DNA of 64,000 nucleotides from 43-108 sp001915545 (GTDB taxonomy: Bacteria; Bacteroidota; Bacteroidia; Bacteroidales; Bacteroidaceae). A program made the position numbers and the translations under genes. Numbering within the stretch: position 1 is the first letter of the stretch; each line of letters starts with the position of its first letter. The DNA lies in the NCBI GenBank assembly GCA_902491215.1, contig CABUGV010000013.1, forward strand, positions 1 to 64,000. Reading direction: 5' to 3'. Positions 1 to 9,397 of the stretch are shown here, one piece after another. The notes under the pieces are model-generated. The model saw nothing but the letters and a program-made list of their open reading frames with translations, did no database searches and was not told the origin of the DNA.

Positions 1-584
1 ATTTTGTATTGCCGGATGACCCGAAGCCGAGCTTGCACCTCCCTCCTCCGCCCTTTCCGCTACGCTCCAAGGGCGGAGGAGGGAGGTGGAGAAGTTGCAC
101 TTCTAACTTGACTGTAGCCATTTTTTCATTTTTTCACCTTTACAAACACTAAAAAGACGTCATAAAACCTTTTTTGGGCGTCTTATCCGTAAAAAAGGCC
201 GTTCATATACAAAGTAAGGCGTTCAGCGATACGGACGCAAAATATAAAATATCAAAACCGTATTTAATGATGTACCGACCAAAAAGAAATATAAAATCAC
301 ATCTGCCTCCCAATTTGTCACATCATCGAATAATTAATGTGACAGATATGATTACAAACGGAGAATATTCCGCTTTATGACATATCCATACAAAGATAAG
401 ATAAATGTCAACCAAGACAAATAACCATAAAAAGTAAGGATTTTATTGATAAAAAGCAAACACGGAGACCCAATATGCAGAAAAACTCGTATCTTTATTG
501 CGAAAAATGAATTGGCCTAAGTTAGCTGATACAAAAAGTAAGAAAACACTTTTCTAACAAAACACATAATCAATAACCAATCTT
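1..584. other. Gene-free left edge with a perfect hairpin
   Basis: I see no credible gene here. The only long open frame (174-380) lacks any recognisable motif and lies in AT-rich DNA. The stretch holds the inverted repeat at 36-88, described separately, and the leader of the PL11 lyase. A weak -7-like box (TATCTTTA, 490-497) lies about 90 bases before the lyase start, but no convincing -33 partner is visible. Confidence 0.5.
36..88. repeat. Perfect 20-bp inverted repeat with 13-base loop
   Basis: Bases 36-55 (pyrimidine-rich) pair perfectly with 69-88 (purine-rich), leaving a 13-base loop at 56-68. The arms are much more GC-rich than the flanks. No T-run follows on either strand, so it is not a standard intrinsic terminator. 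It could be a dispersed palindromic element or the 3' structure of a gene lying to the left. Its function is unknown. Confidence 0.75.
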
Positions 585-3500
585 ATGAAAAAAGTTTTAT
601 CGCTATTACTATTGACATCATTCTGCATGTCCGGATGGGCGCAACGCAAAATGGAGTCTCTTGATCGTGGACTTACAGCAGTTAAGACCACCAAAGGTGT
701 ATTCCTCAGCTGGCGCATACTTGGTGAGGAATACTACGATGTAGAGTATAATGTATACAGAGACGGAAAGAAGCTCAATGAAGCACCGCTGAATGTATCA
801 AATTTCACCGATGAGGGAGGAAACACTGGAAGCAAGTACACAGTAAGCGCCGTCGTAAGAGGCAAGGAACAGGAGCAGTGCAAGGAAGTCGCACCATGGG
901 ACAAGAACTACATGGAAGTCAAGCTTCAGAATGTACTGTCGAGAAGAGGTACAGACATAACATCATGGTATGAGCCAAACGATGTAAGCGCCGCAGATCT
1001 TGACGGTGACGGTGAAATGGAACTAATTGTCAAGAGGCTCAACAGAAAGGACGACGCAGACCTCTACCCTGTCAACAACGATTCAGCCTATACACAGCTT
1101 GAAGCCTATAAGCTTGATGGAACAAAGCTCTGGAGCATTGATTGCGGTCCGAATATGGTCAGCGGAAGCAATGTCGAAACAAACATTGTAGCATTCGACT
1201 GGGACGAAGACGGAAAAGCTGAAGTCGTACTCAGAGGAGCAGACGGCATGATAGTCCATCACAAGAACGGTACTACCAATGTCGGAAACATGAAGATAAA
1301 CACCAGAAACACCATTTCCCATACAGCCAACATGACATACACCAATACTGGTGATGAATTTCTTCTTTACCTGAATGGTGAAACTGGTGAACCGTACCAG
1401 GTGATGAAATATCCTCTCGAAAGAGGAAAAGCAGACGATTGGGGCGACGGCTACGGACACCGTTCATCAAAATACTTCTTCGGTGCTCCTTATCTTGACG
1501 GCAAGAAGCCTAGCATATTCCTCGCAAGAGGTATATACACAAAGCACATTATGGCAGCATACGATGTGGATCCTTCCAGCCACCAGCTCAACCTTCGTTG
1601 GAGATGGAATAGTCCATTGAGCGGTCAGTGGTTCGGCCAAGGATATCACAACTACGGAATAGCTGATGTCGATTGGGACGGACGTGATGAAATTGTGTAC
1701 GGTTCAATGGTAATCGACGACAATGGCCACGGCCTCAGCACAACCGGACTTGGCCACGGCGACGCACAGCACTGCTCTGACTTAGACCCATACCGCCACG
1801 GACAAGAAATCTTCGCATGCAACGAATCCAGTCCAAGCAACAATTATCGTGACGCAACAACAAGCAAGATTCTGTTCAGAGAAACTGGAGGACGTGACGA
1901 CGGACGTGCAATAGCAGGAAAATTCACCGAACTGTATCCTGGCGCCATAGCCGCTTCAGCCCACTCTGCAGGAATCATAAGCTGCGTAAATTATAAAACA
2001 ATCTCAGGAGGTACAAAAACTGGTATTGACCAGAACTTCCGTATTTACTGGGATGGAGACCTCTGTGAGGAAACATTCAATTACTCAAGCTGTACCAACA
2101 ATGTAGGTTATGAACCTCGCATTGTAAAATACGGAAGCTGGGATGCCATCACAACTTTCAACGGTGCGCTGACAAACAACGGAACCAAAGGTACAGCCAG
2201 TCTTCAGGCAGACCTTTTCGGCGACTGGCGCGAGGAAGTAGTTCTGCGCGATGAGACAGACATGGTGCTCAGAATCTACACAACTACAATTCCTACTGAA
2301 TGGCGCAATTATACACTGCTCCACGACATGCAGTACAGACAAGGCGTCATGTGGCAGATGTGCGGATACAACCAGCCACCTCACACAAGCTATTTCTTGG
2401 GTCAGCTTGAAGGCATAACAATTGCACCGCCACCAATCATGACCAATGGAAGAACCCTTGTTGGCAACGGCGGAACCGTCGACGCCAGCTCTAACGACAA
2501 GCATATACTTATATATGAAACAAGCGACATTTCCGTGAATATAGCAGATGGAGCATCACCTTACATAACAACAATAAATGCACCATCATGGGTTCAGGGC
2601 CACGACGACAATGACAACATCACCACACAGTACTTCACATGCACACTTACAGGAGGTGCATTTACAGGCGAAATGCGCCTTGTAAAGCAGGGTGACGGTA
2701 TATTGACATTGCCTAATGTCACTGAAACACATTCAGGCGAAACAAATATCTGGGCCGGAACATTGAATTTCGACGGTACAATGGAAAAAAGCCACGTATG
2801 GCTCAACAGATTCACAACTCTCAACACCAACGGAGGAGTCTTCAAAAACGGAATCAAGATGGAATACGGTTCAAAACTGTGTCCTGGAGGCGACAACAAA
2901 GGCAATGTTGAAGTTGACAAACTGGAAATGGACTTCGGTTCACGCCTCGTCATAGGTATATATTCAGAAGACATGACTGCAGATGTCGTCAAAGCAGAAT
3001 CTGTTTCTCTCAGAAAGATTGACTGGAACATAGCACCAGAATACACAACACCAATAATTGAATTTGTCCAGCACAACCTTGAAGGTGCAGAAAAGCCAGC
3101 ACCAGGAAAATACCTCATTGCCACAATAGGCAATCTGTCAGACATCGACACAAGCATATTCACAATTGAAGGCCTGGACGGGGTAAAGCACCATATTGAA
3201 AGCGACGGCAACAATCTTTATCTTGTTGTCGAAGAACTCAGAAGCGCAGCAAGCACAATCTGGACAGGAGCATCAAGCAGCATCTGGGATTTTGCACAAA
3301 GCGAAAACTTCAAGAATGCATCAACACAGGAAGCTGACATATTCGTAACAGGCGACAACGTCACTTTCAACGACGAAGCATCAGTGTTCAATGTTACAAT
3401 CAACGAGGAAGTAACACCTGGCATATTTGAAATCAACAGTTCTAAAGACTACACATTCAGCGGCAATGGAAGCATATCCGGCAATGCAGCACTCAAGAAG

Positions 3501-5105
3501 TCAGGAGAAGGTACACTCACAATCAAAACTACAAACAGCTACACCGGAGGAAATACCATCAGCGGAGGAACTGTAAAGGTAAGTGCACTTGCAAACCAGT
3601 ACAATGCAACAGGAAACCTCGGAGGCGTAACAACTGAAGCCAATAAGTTCGTTATCGAAAACGGAGGAACTCTTGAAGCAACAGCCGCCGTACAACTGAG
3701 CTCTCCTATAAAGATTGGAGAAGGCGGTGGTACTATAAAGTCCAACTATGACTTCATAATGGACAAGGCATTCTCCGGAGATGAATTGACAAAGGAGGGA
3801 AACGGCAAGCTTTCATTGCATTCAAACGGTTCACTCAAAAAGATCATTGTCAAGTCTGGAACCCTGGCCATAGCCACAGATGGAATTTCTGCCACAAACA
3901 ACTACGAGCTCCAGGGAGGTATTCTCCAAGATTATGACGGAAACGGTTCTTACAGTACATCTAATGCCAACGTATATGTACCAAAAGGCAAAAGCGGTAC
4001 ATGGAGACTCGACAGCCAATGCGACTACAAGGGTGCACTTACAGGAGAAGGAACACTCACCGTATATCTTCCTTGGGTCCGCAGCTACCTAAAAGGCAAC
4101 TGGTCGCAATTCAAAGGAACGTTGAAAGCCACAACAGCTTCAGGATACGACTTCACCTTCGACAACGGTTATGGAATGCCTTATGCAACTCTCGATTTGA
4201 GTTCAGGAGCAAAAGTAACAAACACAGCCAAGACATTTGCCATAGCCAAAGTTACCGGCAACGGTACTCTCGGCGGAGACAACAACACATGGAAAATCGG
4301 AAATGAAGACAACTTCAGACTCGAAGCCACAATTACAGGAACAAATTCATCTCTCATAAAAGCCGGAGAAGGAAAGATGACTGTATCGGCCGACAACAGC
4401 TACAGCGGTTCAACGACTGTATCTGAAGGAGAATTGTCACTTTCAAGCGGAGGTACACTTGGAACCGGTGCTCTGAGAGTCAACGAAGGTACAACACTCT
4501 CAGGAGTGACTAAGACCGGCACACCGCTCAAGAATTCGTCTGCAACAATCAATGGCGACCTTCAGGTAGGCATCACTGCCACTTCTGCAAGCGGTTACAT
4601 CGAATTCAACAACAAGCCTGTAACATTCGGTGCCAACTCAACTTACAGAATCGCAATGAGATCATGTGCAACAACTGCCAATACCGGAGGTACAAGTATC
4701 AAGGGAGTAAGCAAGCTCACGATGAACGGAACCATCAAATTGTCTCTTGCTTCTTCATACACTCCTAAAGAAGGCGATTCAATAAGAGTTTGGGAATGCA
4801 CTTCGTTCAGCGGAACACCTAAGTTCGACCTTGAAGAACTTTCAGGAGGTCTTGAATGGGATACAAGCCGTATAAGTGAAGGACTCCTGTTCATAAAGGC
4901 TTCAACAGGCATCTCCAACATTGCTTCAGACGAGATTGTAGAAGTAACAGCAACCAGCATCAATGGAGTAACCCTCTTCACATTCAGCACTGAATACTCT
5001 AATGTAGAGGAATACTTCAGAAGCAACAATGCACTGCCGAAAGGCATTTACATCTTATCCATTAAGCATGGAAATGCGCGCGAGACAATGAAGGTTACAA
5101 AATAA
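585..5105 (+). CDS. Secreted PL11 rhamnogalacturonan lyase fused to beta-strand repeats
   Basis: This likely cleaves the RG-I backbone by beta-elimination at the cell surface. A signal peptide (1-19, ending SGWAQ) is followed by a PL11/YesW-like catalytic region up to about residue 610. That region shows the family's calcium-type loops (DLDGDGEMEL, DWDEDGKAEV, DVDWDGRDEI) and the late block GDWREEVVLRDE near residue 545. PL11 enzymes are usually near 600-650 aa; this one has 1506. The extra ~850 residues carry autotransporter-associated beta-strand repeats (such as GEGTLTIK...SYTGGNTISGGTV near 975 and GEGKMTVSADNSYSGSTTV near 1260). They end in a Por-type sorting tail (ALPKGIYILSIKHGNARETMKV). 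It is the first gene of the rhamnose locus. The PL11 call is strong; the function of the repeat region is inferred. Confidence 0.88.
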   Translation: MKKVLSLLLLTSFCMSGWAQRKMESLDRGLTAVKTTKGVFLSWRILGEEYYDVEYNVYRDGKKLNEAPLNVSNFTDEGGNTGSKYTVSAVVRGKEQEQCKEVAPWDKNYMEVKLQNVLSRRGTDITSWYEPNDVSAADLDGDGEMELIVKRLNRKDDADLYPVNNDSAYTQLEAYKLDGTKLWSIDCGPNMVSGSNVETNIVAFDWDEDGKAEVVLRGADGMIVHHKNGTTNVGNMKINTRNTISHTANMTYTNTGDEFLLYLNGETGEPYQVMKYPLERGKADDWGDGYGHRSSKYFFGAPYLDGKKPSIFLARGIYTKHIMAAYDVDPSSHQLNLRWRWNSPLSGQWFGQGYHNYGIADVDWDGRDEIVYGSMVIDDNGHGLSTTGLGHGDAQHCSDLDPYRHGQEIFACNESSPSNNYRDATTSKILFRETGGRDDGRAIAGKFTELYPGAIAASAHSAGIISCVNYKTISGGTKTGIDQNFRIYWDGDLCEETFNYSSCTNNVGYEPRIVKYGSWDAITTFNGALTNNGTKGTASLQADLFGDWREEVVLRDETDMVLRIYTTTIPTEWRNYTLLHDMQYRQGVMWQMCGYNQPPHTSYFLGQLEGITIAPPPIMTNGRTLVGNGGTVDASSNDKHILIYETSDISVNIADGASPYITTINAPSWVQGHDDNDNITTQYFTCTLTGGAFTGEMRLVKQGDGILTLPNVTETHSGETNIWAGTLNFDGTMEKSHVWLNRFTTLNTNGGVFKNGIKMEYGSKLCPGGDNKGNVEVDKLEMDFGSRLVIGIYSEDMTADVVKAESVSLRKIDWNIAPEYTTPIIEFVQHNLEGAEKPAPGKYLIATIGNLSDIDTSIFTIEGLDGVKHHIESDGNNLYLVVEELRSAASTIWTGASSSIWDFAQSENFKNASTQEADIFVTGDNVTFNDEASVFNVTINEEVTPGIFEINSSKDYTFSGNGSISGNAALKKSGEGTLTIKTTNSYTGGNTISGGTVKVSALANQYNATGNLGGVTTEANKFVIENGGTLEATAAVQLSSPIKIGEGGGTIKSNYDFIMDKAFSGDELTKEGNGKLSLHSNGSLKKIIVKSGTLAIATDGISATNNYELQGGILQDYDGNGSYSTSNANVYVPKGKSGTWRLDSQCDYKGALTGEGTLTVYLPWVRSYLKGNWSQFKGTLKATTASGYDFTFDNGYGMPYATLDLSSGAKVTNTAKTFAIAKVTGNGTLGGDNNTWKIGNEDNFRLEATITGTNSSLIKAGEGKMTVSADNSYSGSTTVSEGELSLSSGGTLGTGALRVNEGTTLSGVTKTGTPLKNSSATINGDLQVGITATSASGYIEFNNKPVTFGANSTYRIAMRSCATTANTGGTSIKGVSKLTMNGTIKLSLASSYTPKEGDSIRVWECTSFSGTPKFDLEELSGGLEWDTSRISEGLLFIKASTGISNIASDEIVEVTATSINGVTLFTFSTEYSNVEEYFRSNNALPKGIYILSIKHGNARETMKVTK

Positions 5106-5169
5106 GCCATATCCGGACAAATCTTTACACAGCATACAGATGCATCCGTAAATGAGCAAACTTCACGAA

Positions 5170-5212
5170 AAGGGGATACGGCACCACCAATGCCGTGTCC
5201 CCTTCTCTTTTT
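5170..5212 (+). terminator. Intrinsic terminator after PL11 lyase
   Basis: A 14-bp stem (5170-5183 with 5191-5204, one G-T type pair) and 7-base loop are followed by a CTCTTTTT tract. It separates the lyase from the AraC gene. It also argues against the upstream GTG at 5195 as the AraC start, because that codon lies inside the stem. Confidence 0.85.
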
Positions 5213-5260
5213 CCATCACATACGGTGAGAATCATCAACAATACCAAAAACAATGCAGAT

Positions 5261-6157
5261 ATGAGCATAAGCAATGCAAAGCACTATTTTGTAGCAAACG
5301 AATCAGATAAGGCGTGGGGAATCACTGTCGACACATTGGGATGTACAGATATCCCAGCTCAATATGGCGTCTATCCACCGAAAGGTCATCCCGACAATTT
5401 CAGTTTCAATGTTGCACAAGGAAGAGTTATAAACAGCTATCAGCTCATATACATATCCAGAGGCAGAGGACAATTTTTCAAATCGCCTAAAGAATCGACA
5501 GAAATCCGACAAGGCGATATGATACTGCTCAGGCCCGGAGTATGGCACAGCTACAAGCCGGCCCCGGAAACCGGATGGCAGGAATATTGGATCGGTTTCA
5601 ATGGAGATATCATGAAAATGCGCTTTTCAAAGGACATTATCGAAAAAGACATTTTCAGAATAGGCGTAAGAGAAGACATCGTAGACATGTTCATAAAGGC
5701 AATCAGCGTTGCCGAACGTGAACAGCCTATGTATCAGAATGTCCTGGCCTGCACAGCAGAGATGATACTTACCATGACACTATACTACGACAAGAACAAT
5801 CCAACAAACACAAACCAGCAGTCAAAATCAATACGCCAGGCCCAAGCTATCATACGAGAAAATCTTACAACAGACATTACACCTGAAGACATAGCACGTC
5901 AAATCAATATGAGCTATTCATGGTTCAGAAAAAGCTTCAAGGACTACACTGGCATTTCGCCCGTACACTATATGTTGTCCTTGAGAATCAAGAAAGCCAA
6001 AGAACTGCTTGCCGAAACAGACATGAGCATAAAGGAAATAACATACAAACTGCAATTCGGCAGTACCGCATATTTCACAACCGTATTCAGGCGTCTTGCA
6101 CATACCACACCTACAGAATACAGGCAAAGATATGCCATACGCCAAAAACACGATTGA
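5261..6157 (+). CDS. AraC-family regulator, probable rhamnose/pectin activator
   Basis: This is a one-component transcription regulator of about 298 aa. The N-terminal half is a cupin-like sensing domain with the typical RGRGQFF...QGDMILLRPGVWHSY blocks. The C-terminal ~100 residues form the double helix-turn-helix AraC domain (TPEDIARQINMSYSWFRKSFKDYTG, then SIKEITYKLQFGSTAYFTTVFRRL). I chose the ATG at 5261, since a longer in-frame GTG start at 5195 falls within the preceding terminator stem. It lies between the PL11 and GH78 genes, so by analogy with RhaR-type activators it probably senses L-rhamnose or a derivative and controls the flanking genes. The ligand is inferred. Confidence 0.88.
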   Translation: MSISNAKHYFVANESDKAWGITVDTLGCTDIPAQYGVYPPKGHPDNFSFNVAQGRVINSYQLIYISRGRGQFFKSPKESTEIRQGDMILLRPGVWHSYKPAPETGWQEYWIGFNGDIMKMRFSKDIIEKDIFRIGVREDIVDMFIKAISVAEREQPMYQNVLACTAEMILTMTLYYDKNNPTNTNQQSKSIRQAQAIIRENLTTDITPEDIARQINMSYSWFRKSFKDYTGISPVHYMLSLRIKKAKELLAETDMSIKEITYKLQFGSTAYFTTVFRRLAHTTPTEYRQRYAIRQKHD

Positions 6158-6253
6158 ACCATCACCTCCTGCAGCACTGCCAAACCTGTGACTACAATAT
6201 CAAAAACAAAACACCTGTATCATAAATTACAATCTTAACGTCATCATTTGGAA

Positions 6254-6261
6254 TATATTTG
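6254..6261 (+). promoter_or_regulatory. Candidate -7 box for GH78 gene
   Basis: The sequence TATATTTG fits the Bacteroidetes -7 consensus TAnnTTTG and lies 90 bases before the chosen start of the rhamnosidase. A matching -33 TTTG at the usual spacing is not evident, as expected for an activator-dependent promoter. Confidence 0.4.
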
Positions 6262-6351
6262 CACATGTGCTTCTGTATCTGCATAACTGCAGACTACAAT
6301 CATGCATATACCTTAACAACCAACATACATACAAACCTAAAAAGGTCCACA

Positions 6352-9126
6352 ATGAAGACATTAAGATTTCTTTTTTTCCTGGCAGCCCTAACAACAGCTG
6401 TCATAGCTGAAAGCAAAGACATAAAGACTTTCAGCATCTACGAAACATCTTGCAATGGCGAACGTGAATCCATAGGCATAGACAAGATGCCTATATCCTT
6501 CAGTTGGAAAACAGCATCAGAAAAAAGAGGTTTCATACAAAGCGCATACAGAATTCTCGTAGCCGACTCTCGCGAAAAGCTTGATGCCGACAATGGCAAC
6601 GTGTGGGATTCAGGCAAACGTCGTACTCGTGAATCCGTTATGGTCAAATATGAAGGTGCACCGTTGAAGTCCTCCACAAGATATTACTGGAAAGTGAAAA
6701 TTTGGGACGAAAACCGTAAAGCGTCCGAATGGAGCCAGACAGAAAGTTTCGTGACCGGAATGTTCAGTCAGGAAGATTGGAAAGGTTCTGAATGGATTGC
6801 ACTAGAAAACGACGATTCTGATAAAAATCTTATTCCCGGCATCCATTCGCCAGAAGTCCAATCCAAGATTGGAAACCGCATGGTGGGCAATTACAAAATA
6901 CCAGTATTCCGCAAAAGCATATCTGTAAAAAAGGAAATCAGTCAGGCTATTGCCCATATATCAGGCGTTGGACATTTCGAATTCTTCATAAACGGGAATA
7001 AAGCAGGCGACAATTTTCTTGATGCAGGATGGACACAGTACTCCAAAACAGTTCTTTACGAAACCTTCGACATCACATCCATGCTTAAACATGGTGAAAA
7101 TGCCTTGTCTGTGATGCTCGGCAACGGTTTCTACAATGTCCCTCGCGAACGCTATTTCAAACAGCTCATATCCTACGGTGCTCCAAAACTCAGAGCTTAC
7201 ATTGTGGTAACATACAACGACGGCAGCTCTGACACCATCGTTACAGACAGAAGCTGGAAAACATGTTCAGGCCCGATCACCTACTCCAGCATATACGGAG
7301 GCGAAGATTTCGATGCACGCATTCTGCCGGAATCTTGGAAACAAGTTGGATTTGACGACAGCAGATGGAGCACTCCGGTAATTACTTCATGCCATGCACG
7401 CATGGTCCATCAGCAGTCACCGCCTCTGAAGGTAAGAGACGTGCTCCCGACAGTAAGGAAATACAAAAACAGCAAAGGCAACTGGATTTTTGATTTCGGA
7501 CAAAACTTTTCGGGCATAATCAAACTTAAAGTAAAAGGTGAAAACGGACAACATCTCGTCATCAATCCCGGCGAACTGCTCAACAGCGACAGTACTGTAA
7601 ATCAAAATGCATCCGGCGGACCATATTATTGGAAATACACCCTCAACGGCAAAGGCGAAGAGACATGGCAGCCACAGTTCACCTATTACGGATTCCGCTA
7701 CGTAGAAGTATCAGGCGATGCCGACATGGAATCGTTGGAAGTGACCGGACTGCACACCACAAGTTCAGCTGTTGAATCAGGACATTTCAGCTGTTCGCTT
7801 CCGATGTTCAACAAGACTTACAATCTTATCGACTGGGCCATAAGAAGCAACATGGCGAGCATACTTACCGACTGTCCTCATCGCGAAAAACTGGGATGGC
7901 TTGAAGTAGCCCACCTCATGATGTATTCCATGAACTACCGTTACCAGCTCGACGGACTATATCGAAAGATTATGAACGACATGAGAGATTCGCAGACTCA
8001 AAACGGAACAATTCCGTCCATCGCACCGGAATATGTCCGATTCGCAGGCGGTTTCGAAGACTCTCCGGAATGGGGCAGTGCATTCATTATACTTCCGTGG
8101 TACGTATATCGCTGGTACGGCGACACCGATCTGATGGCTGAATACTACCAAGACATGAAAAAATATCTCGACTATCTCTCTTCCCGTTCCGAGGGTGGAA
8201 TAATCCAGTACGGTCTTGGCGACTGGTACGATCTTGGACCTAAAAATCCAGGATATGCCCAGCTGACATCAAACGGAGTGACTGCAACAGCAATGTTCTT
8301 CTACAATGCCACCATCATGCAGAAAGTTGCAGATATTCTCGGATACGAGGACGACAAGAAGAACTTTGCCGAACTGGCTGAAAAAATAAAGAAAGCCTAC
8401 AACAGCAAGTTCTACAACGCCGAAGGCAAATACTACGACCGCAACAGCCAGACGGCAAATGCCATATCGCTGTATTTCGGTCTGGTGGAAGAATCTGAAC
8501 GCGAAGCGGTATACAAAAACCTCGTAAAAGACATCCGCGACAGAAACTATGCCCTCACTTCTGGCGATATCGGCTACAGATACCTTCTTCAAGCACTTGA
8601 AGACAACGGCGATTCGGAGATAATATATAAGATGAACACCAAATACGACACTCCGGGATACGGATGGCAGCTTGCCTACGGTGCAACGGCCTTGACTGAA
8701 TCATGGCAGGCTTACGGATTCGTTTCGAACAACCACTGTATGCTGGGCCACCTTATGGAGTGGTTCTTCAGCGGACTCGGAGGCATCAGACAGGACGACG
8801 AGTCGAACGGATACAGAAAAGCAGTGATTTATCCGCAGATGGTCGATGGGGTCAACCAGGCATCCACATCCTACGAATCGCCATACGGCAATATAGTATG
8901 CCGATGGTCGAAAAGCAACGACGGCATTGAGGTTGAAGCAGAAATACCGGCCAACACAGAGGCCGACATAATACTTCCGGCATCAAACCTTAATATGATA
9001 AGTGAAAGCGGATTGCAGCTCGAAAAAGCAAACATACGCAAAGCTGAAAATGCAGAAGACGGAATGCACATAAAAATCAATGTTCTTTCGGGCCACTACA
9101 GATTTCACGTCAAAGGCTCAAAGTGA
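6352..9126 (+). CDS. Secreted GH78 alpha-L-rhamnosidase
   Basis: This enzyme removes non-reducing terminal alpha-L-rhamnose from pectic oligosaccharides. I start it at 6352, where a classic signal peptide begins (MKTLRFLFFLAALTTAVIA); an open frame extends 31 codons further upstream without such features. An FN3-like N-terminal domain comes first (SFSWKTASEKRGFIQSAYRI, SSTRYYWKVKIWDENR), then the jelly-roll rhamnosidase N domain and the (alpha/alpha)6 catalytic domain. The GH78 signature TDCPHREKLGWLE sits near residue 507 and carries a catalytic acidic cluster; the Trp-rich FEDSPEWGSAFIILPWYVYRWYG follows. Length (924 aa) is normal. It follows the AraC gene and precedes GH51, consistent with one RG-I degradation unit. 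Confidence 0.92.
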   Translation: MKTLRFLFFLAALTTAVIAESKDIKTFSIYETSCNGERESIGIDKMPISFSWKTASEKRGFIQSAYRILVADSREKLDADNGNVWDSGKRRTRESVMVKYEGAPLKSSTRYYWKVKIWDENRKASEWSQTESFVTGMFSQEDWKGSEWIALENDDSDKNLIPGIHSPEVQSKIGNRMVGNYKIPVFRKSISVKKEISQAIAHISGVGHFEFFINGNKAGDNFLDAGWTQYSKTVLYETFDITSMLKHGENALSVMLGNGFYNVPRERYFKQLISYGAPKLRAYIVVTYNDGSSDTIVTDRSWKTCSGPITYSSIYGGEDFDARILPESWKQVGFDDSRWSTPVITSCHARMVHQQSPPLKVRDVLPTVRKYKNSKGNWIFDFGQNFSGIIKLKVKGENGQHLVINPGELLNSDSTVNQNASGGPYYWKYTLNGKGEETWQPQFTYYGFRYVEVSGDADMESLEVTGLHTTSSAVESGHFSCSLPMFNKTYNLIDWAIRSNMASILTDCPHREKLGWLEVAHLMMYSMNYRYQLDGLYRKIMNDMRDSQTQNGTIPSIAPEYVRFAGGFEDSPEWGSAFIILPWYVYRWYGDTDLMAEYYQDMKKYLDYLSSRSEGGIIQYGLGDWYDLGPKNPGYAQLTSNGVTATAMFFYNATIMQKVADILGYEDDKKNFAELAEKIKKAYNSKFYNAEGKYYDRNSQTANAISLYFGLVEESEREAVYKNLVKDIRDRNYALTSGDIGYRYLLQALEDNGDSEIIYKMNTKYDTPGYGWQLAYGATALTESWQAYGFVSNNHCMLGHLMEWFFSGLGGIRQDDESNGYRKAVIYPQMVDGVNQASTSYESPYGNIVCRWSKSNDGIEVEAEIPANTEADIILPASNLNMISESGLQLEKANIRKAENAEDGMHIKINVLSGHYRFHVKGSK

Positions 9127-9152
9127 AAATCGCAGGGGCTCACAAACGGTAG

Positions 9153-9192
9153 TCCGAGGGCTCGCAGTTCAATCTGCGAGCCCTCGGATTTT
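9153..9192 (+). terminator. Intrinsic terminator after GH78
   Basis: A perfect 15-bp stem (9153-9167 with 9174-9188) and 6-base loop are followed by TTTT. The stem contains the motif GCGAGCCCTCG, which recurs in other intergenic regions of this window. Confidence 0.85.
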
Positions 9193-9231
9193 ATGTACTT
9201 GCGCATTAAAAGACAAAAAAGTGCATTCTGA

Positions 9232-9262
9232 TTTGAAAATTGTGCAGTTTATAGTATTTTTG
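9232..9262 (+). promoter_or_regulatory. Bacteroidetes-type promoter for GH51 gene
   Basis: TTTG (9232-9235), a 19-base spacer and TATTTTTG (9255-9262) match the -33/-7 consensus. It lies 136 bases before the GH51 start, so the GH51 gene is probably transcribed on its own after the terminator at 9153-9192. Confidence 0.65.
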
Positions 9263-9397
9263 CATACATATTGCATGTATACGATTCATGCATTTCTCTC
9301 CAGCCGGAACCTTGTTCTGCAAGAGAAACAAAACACAGACGAATTATACCTAATACCGTAAAAAACTATCAATTACAAACATAAAACTATTAGAGAC

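Noticed and set aside
174..380. A 68-residue open frame at the left edge
   Set aside because: It is AT-rich with no motif or export signal, and no convincing ribosome-binding context.
5195..5260. Earlier GTG start for the first AraC gene
   Set aside because: It lies within the stem of the terminator that follows the PL11 gene. The ATG at 5261 gives a normal-length AraC protein.
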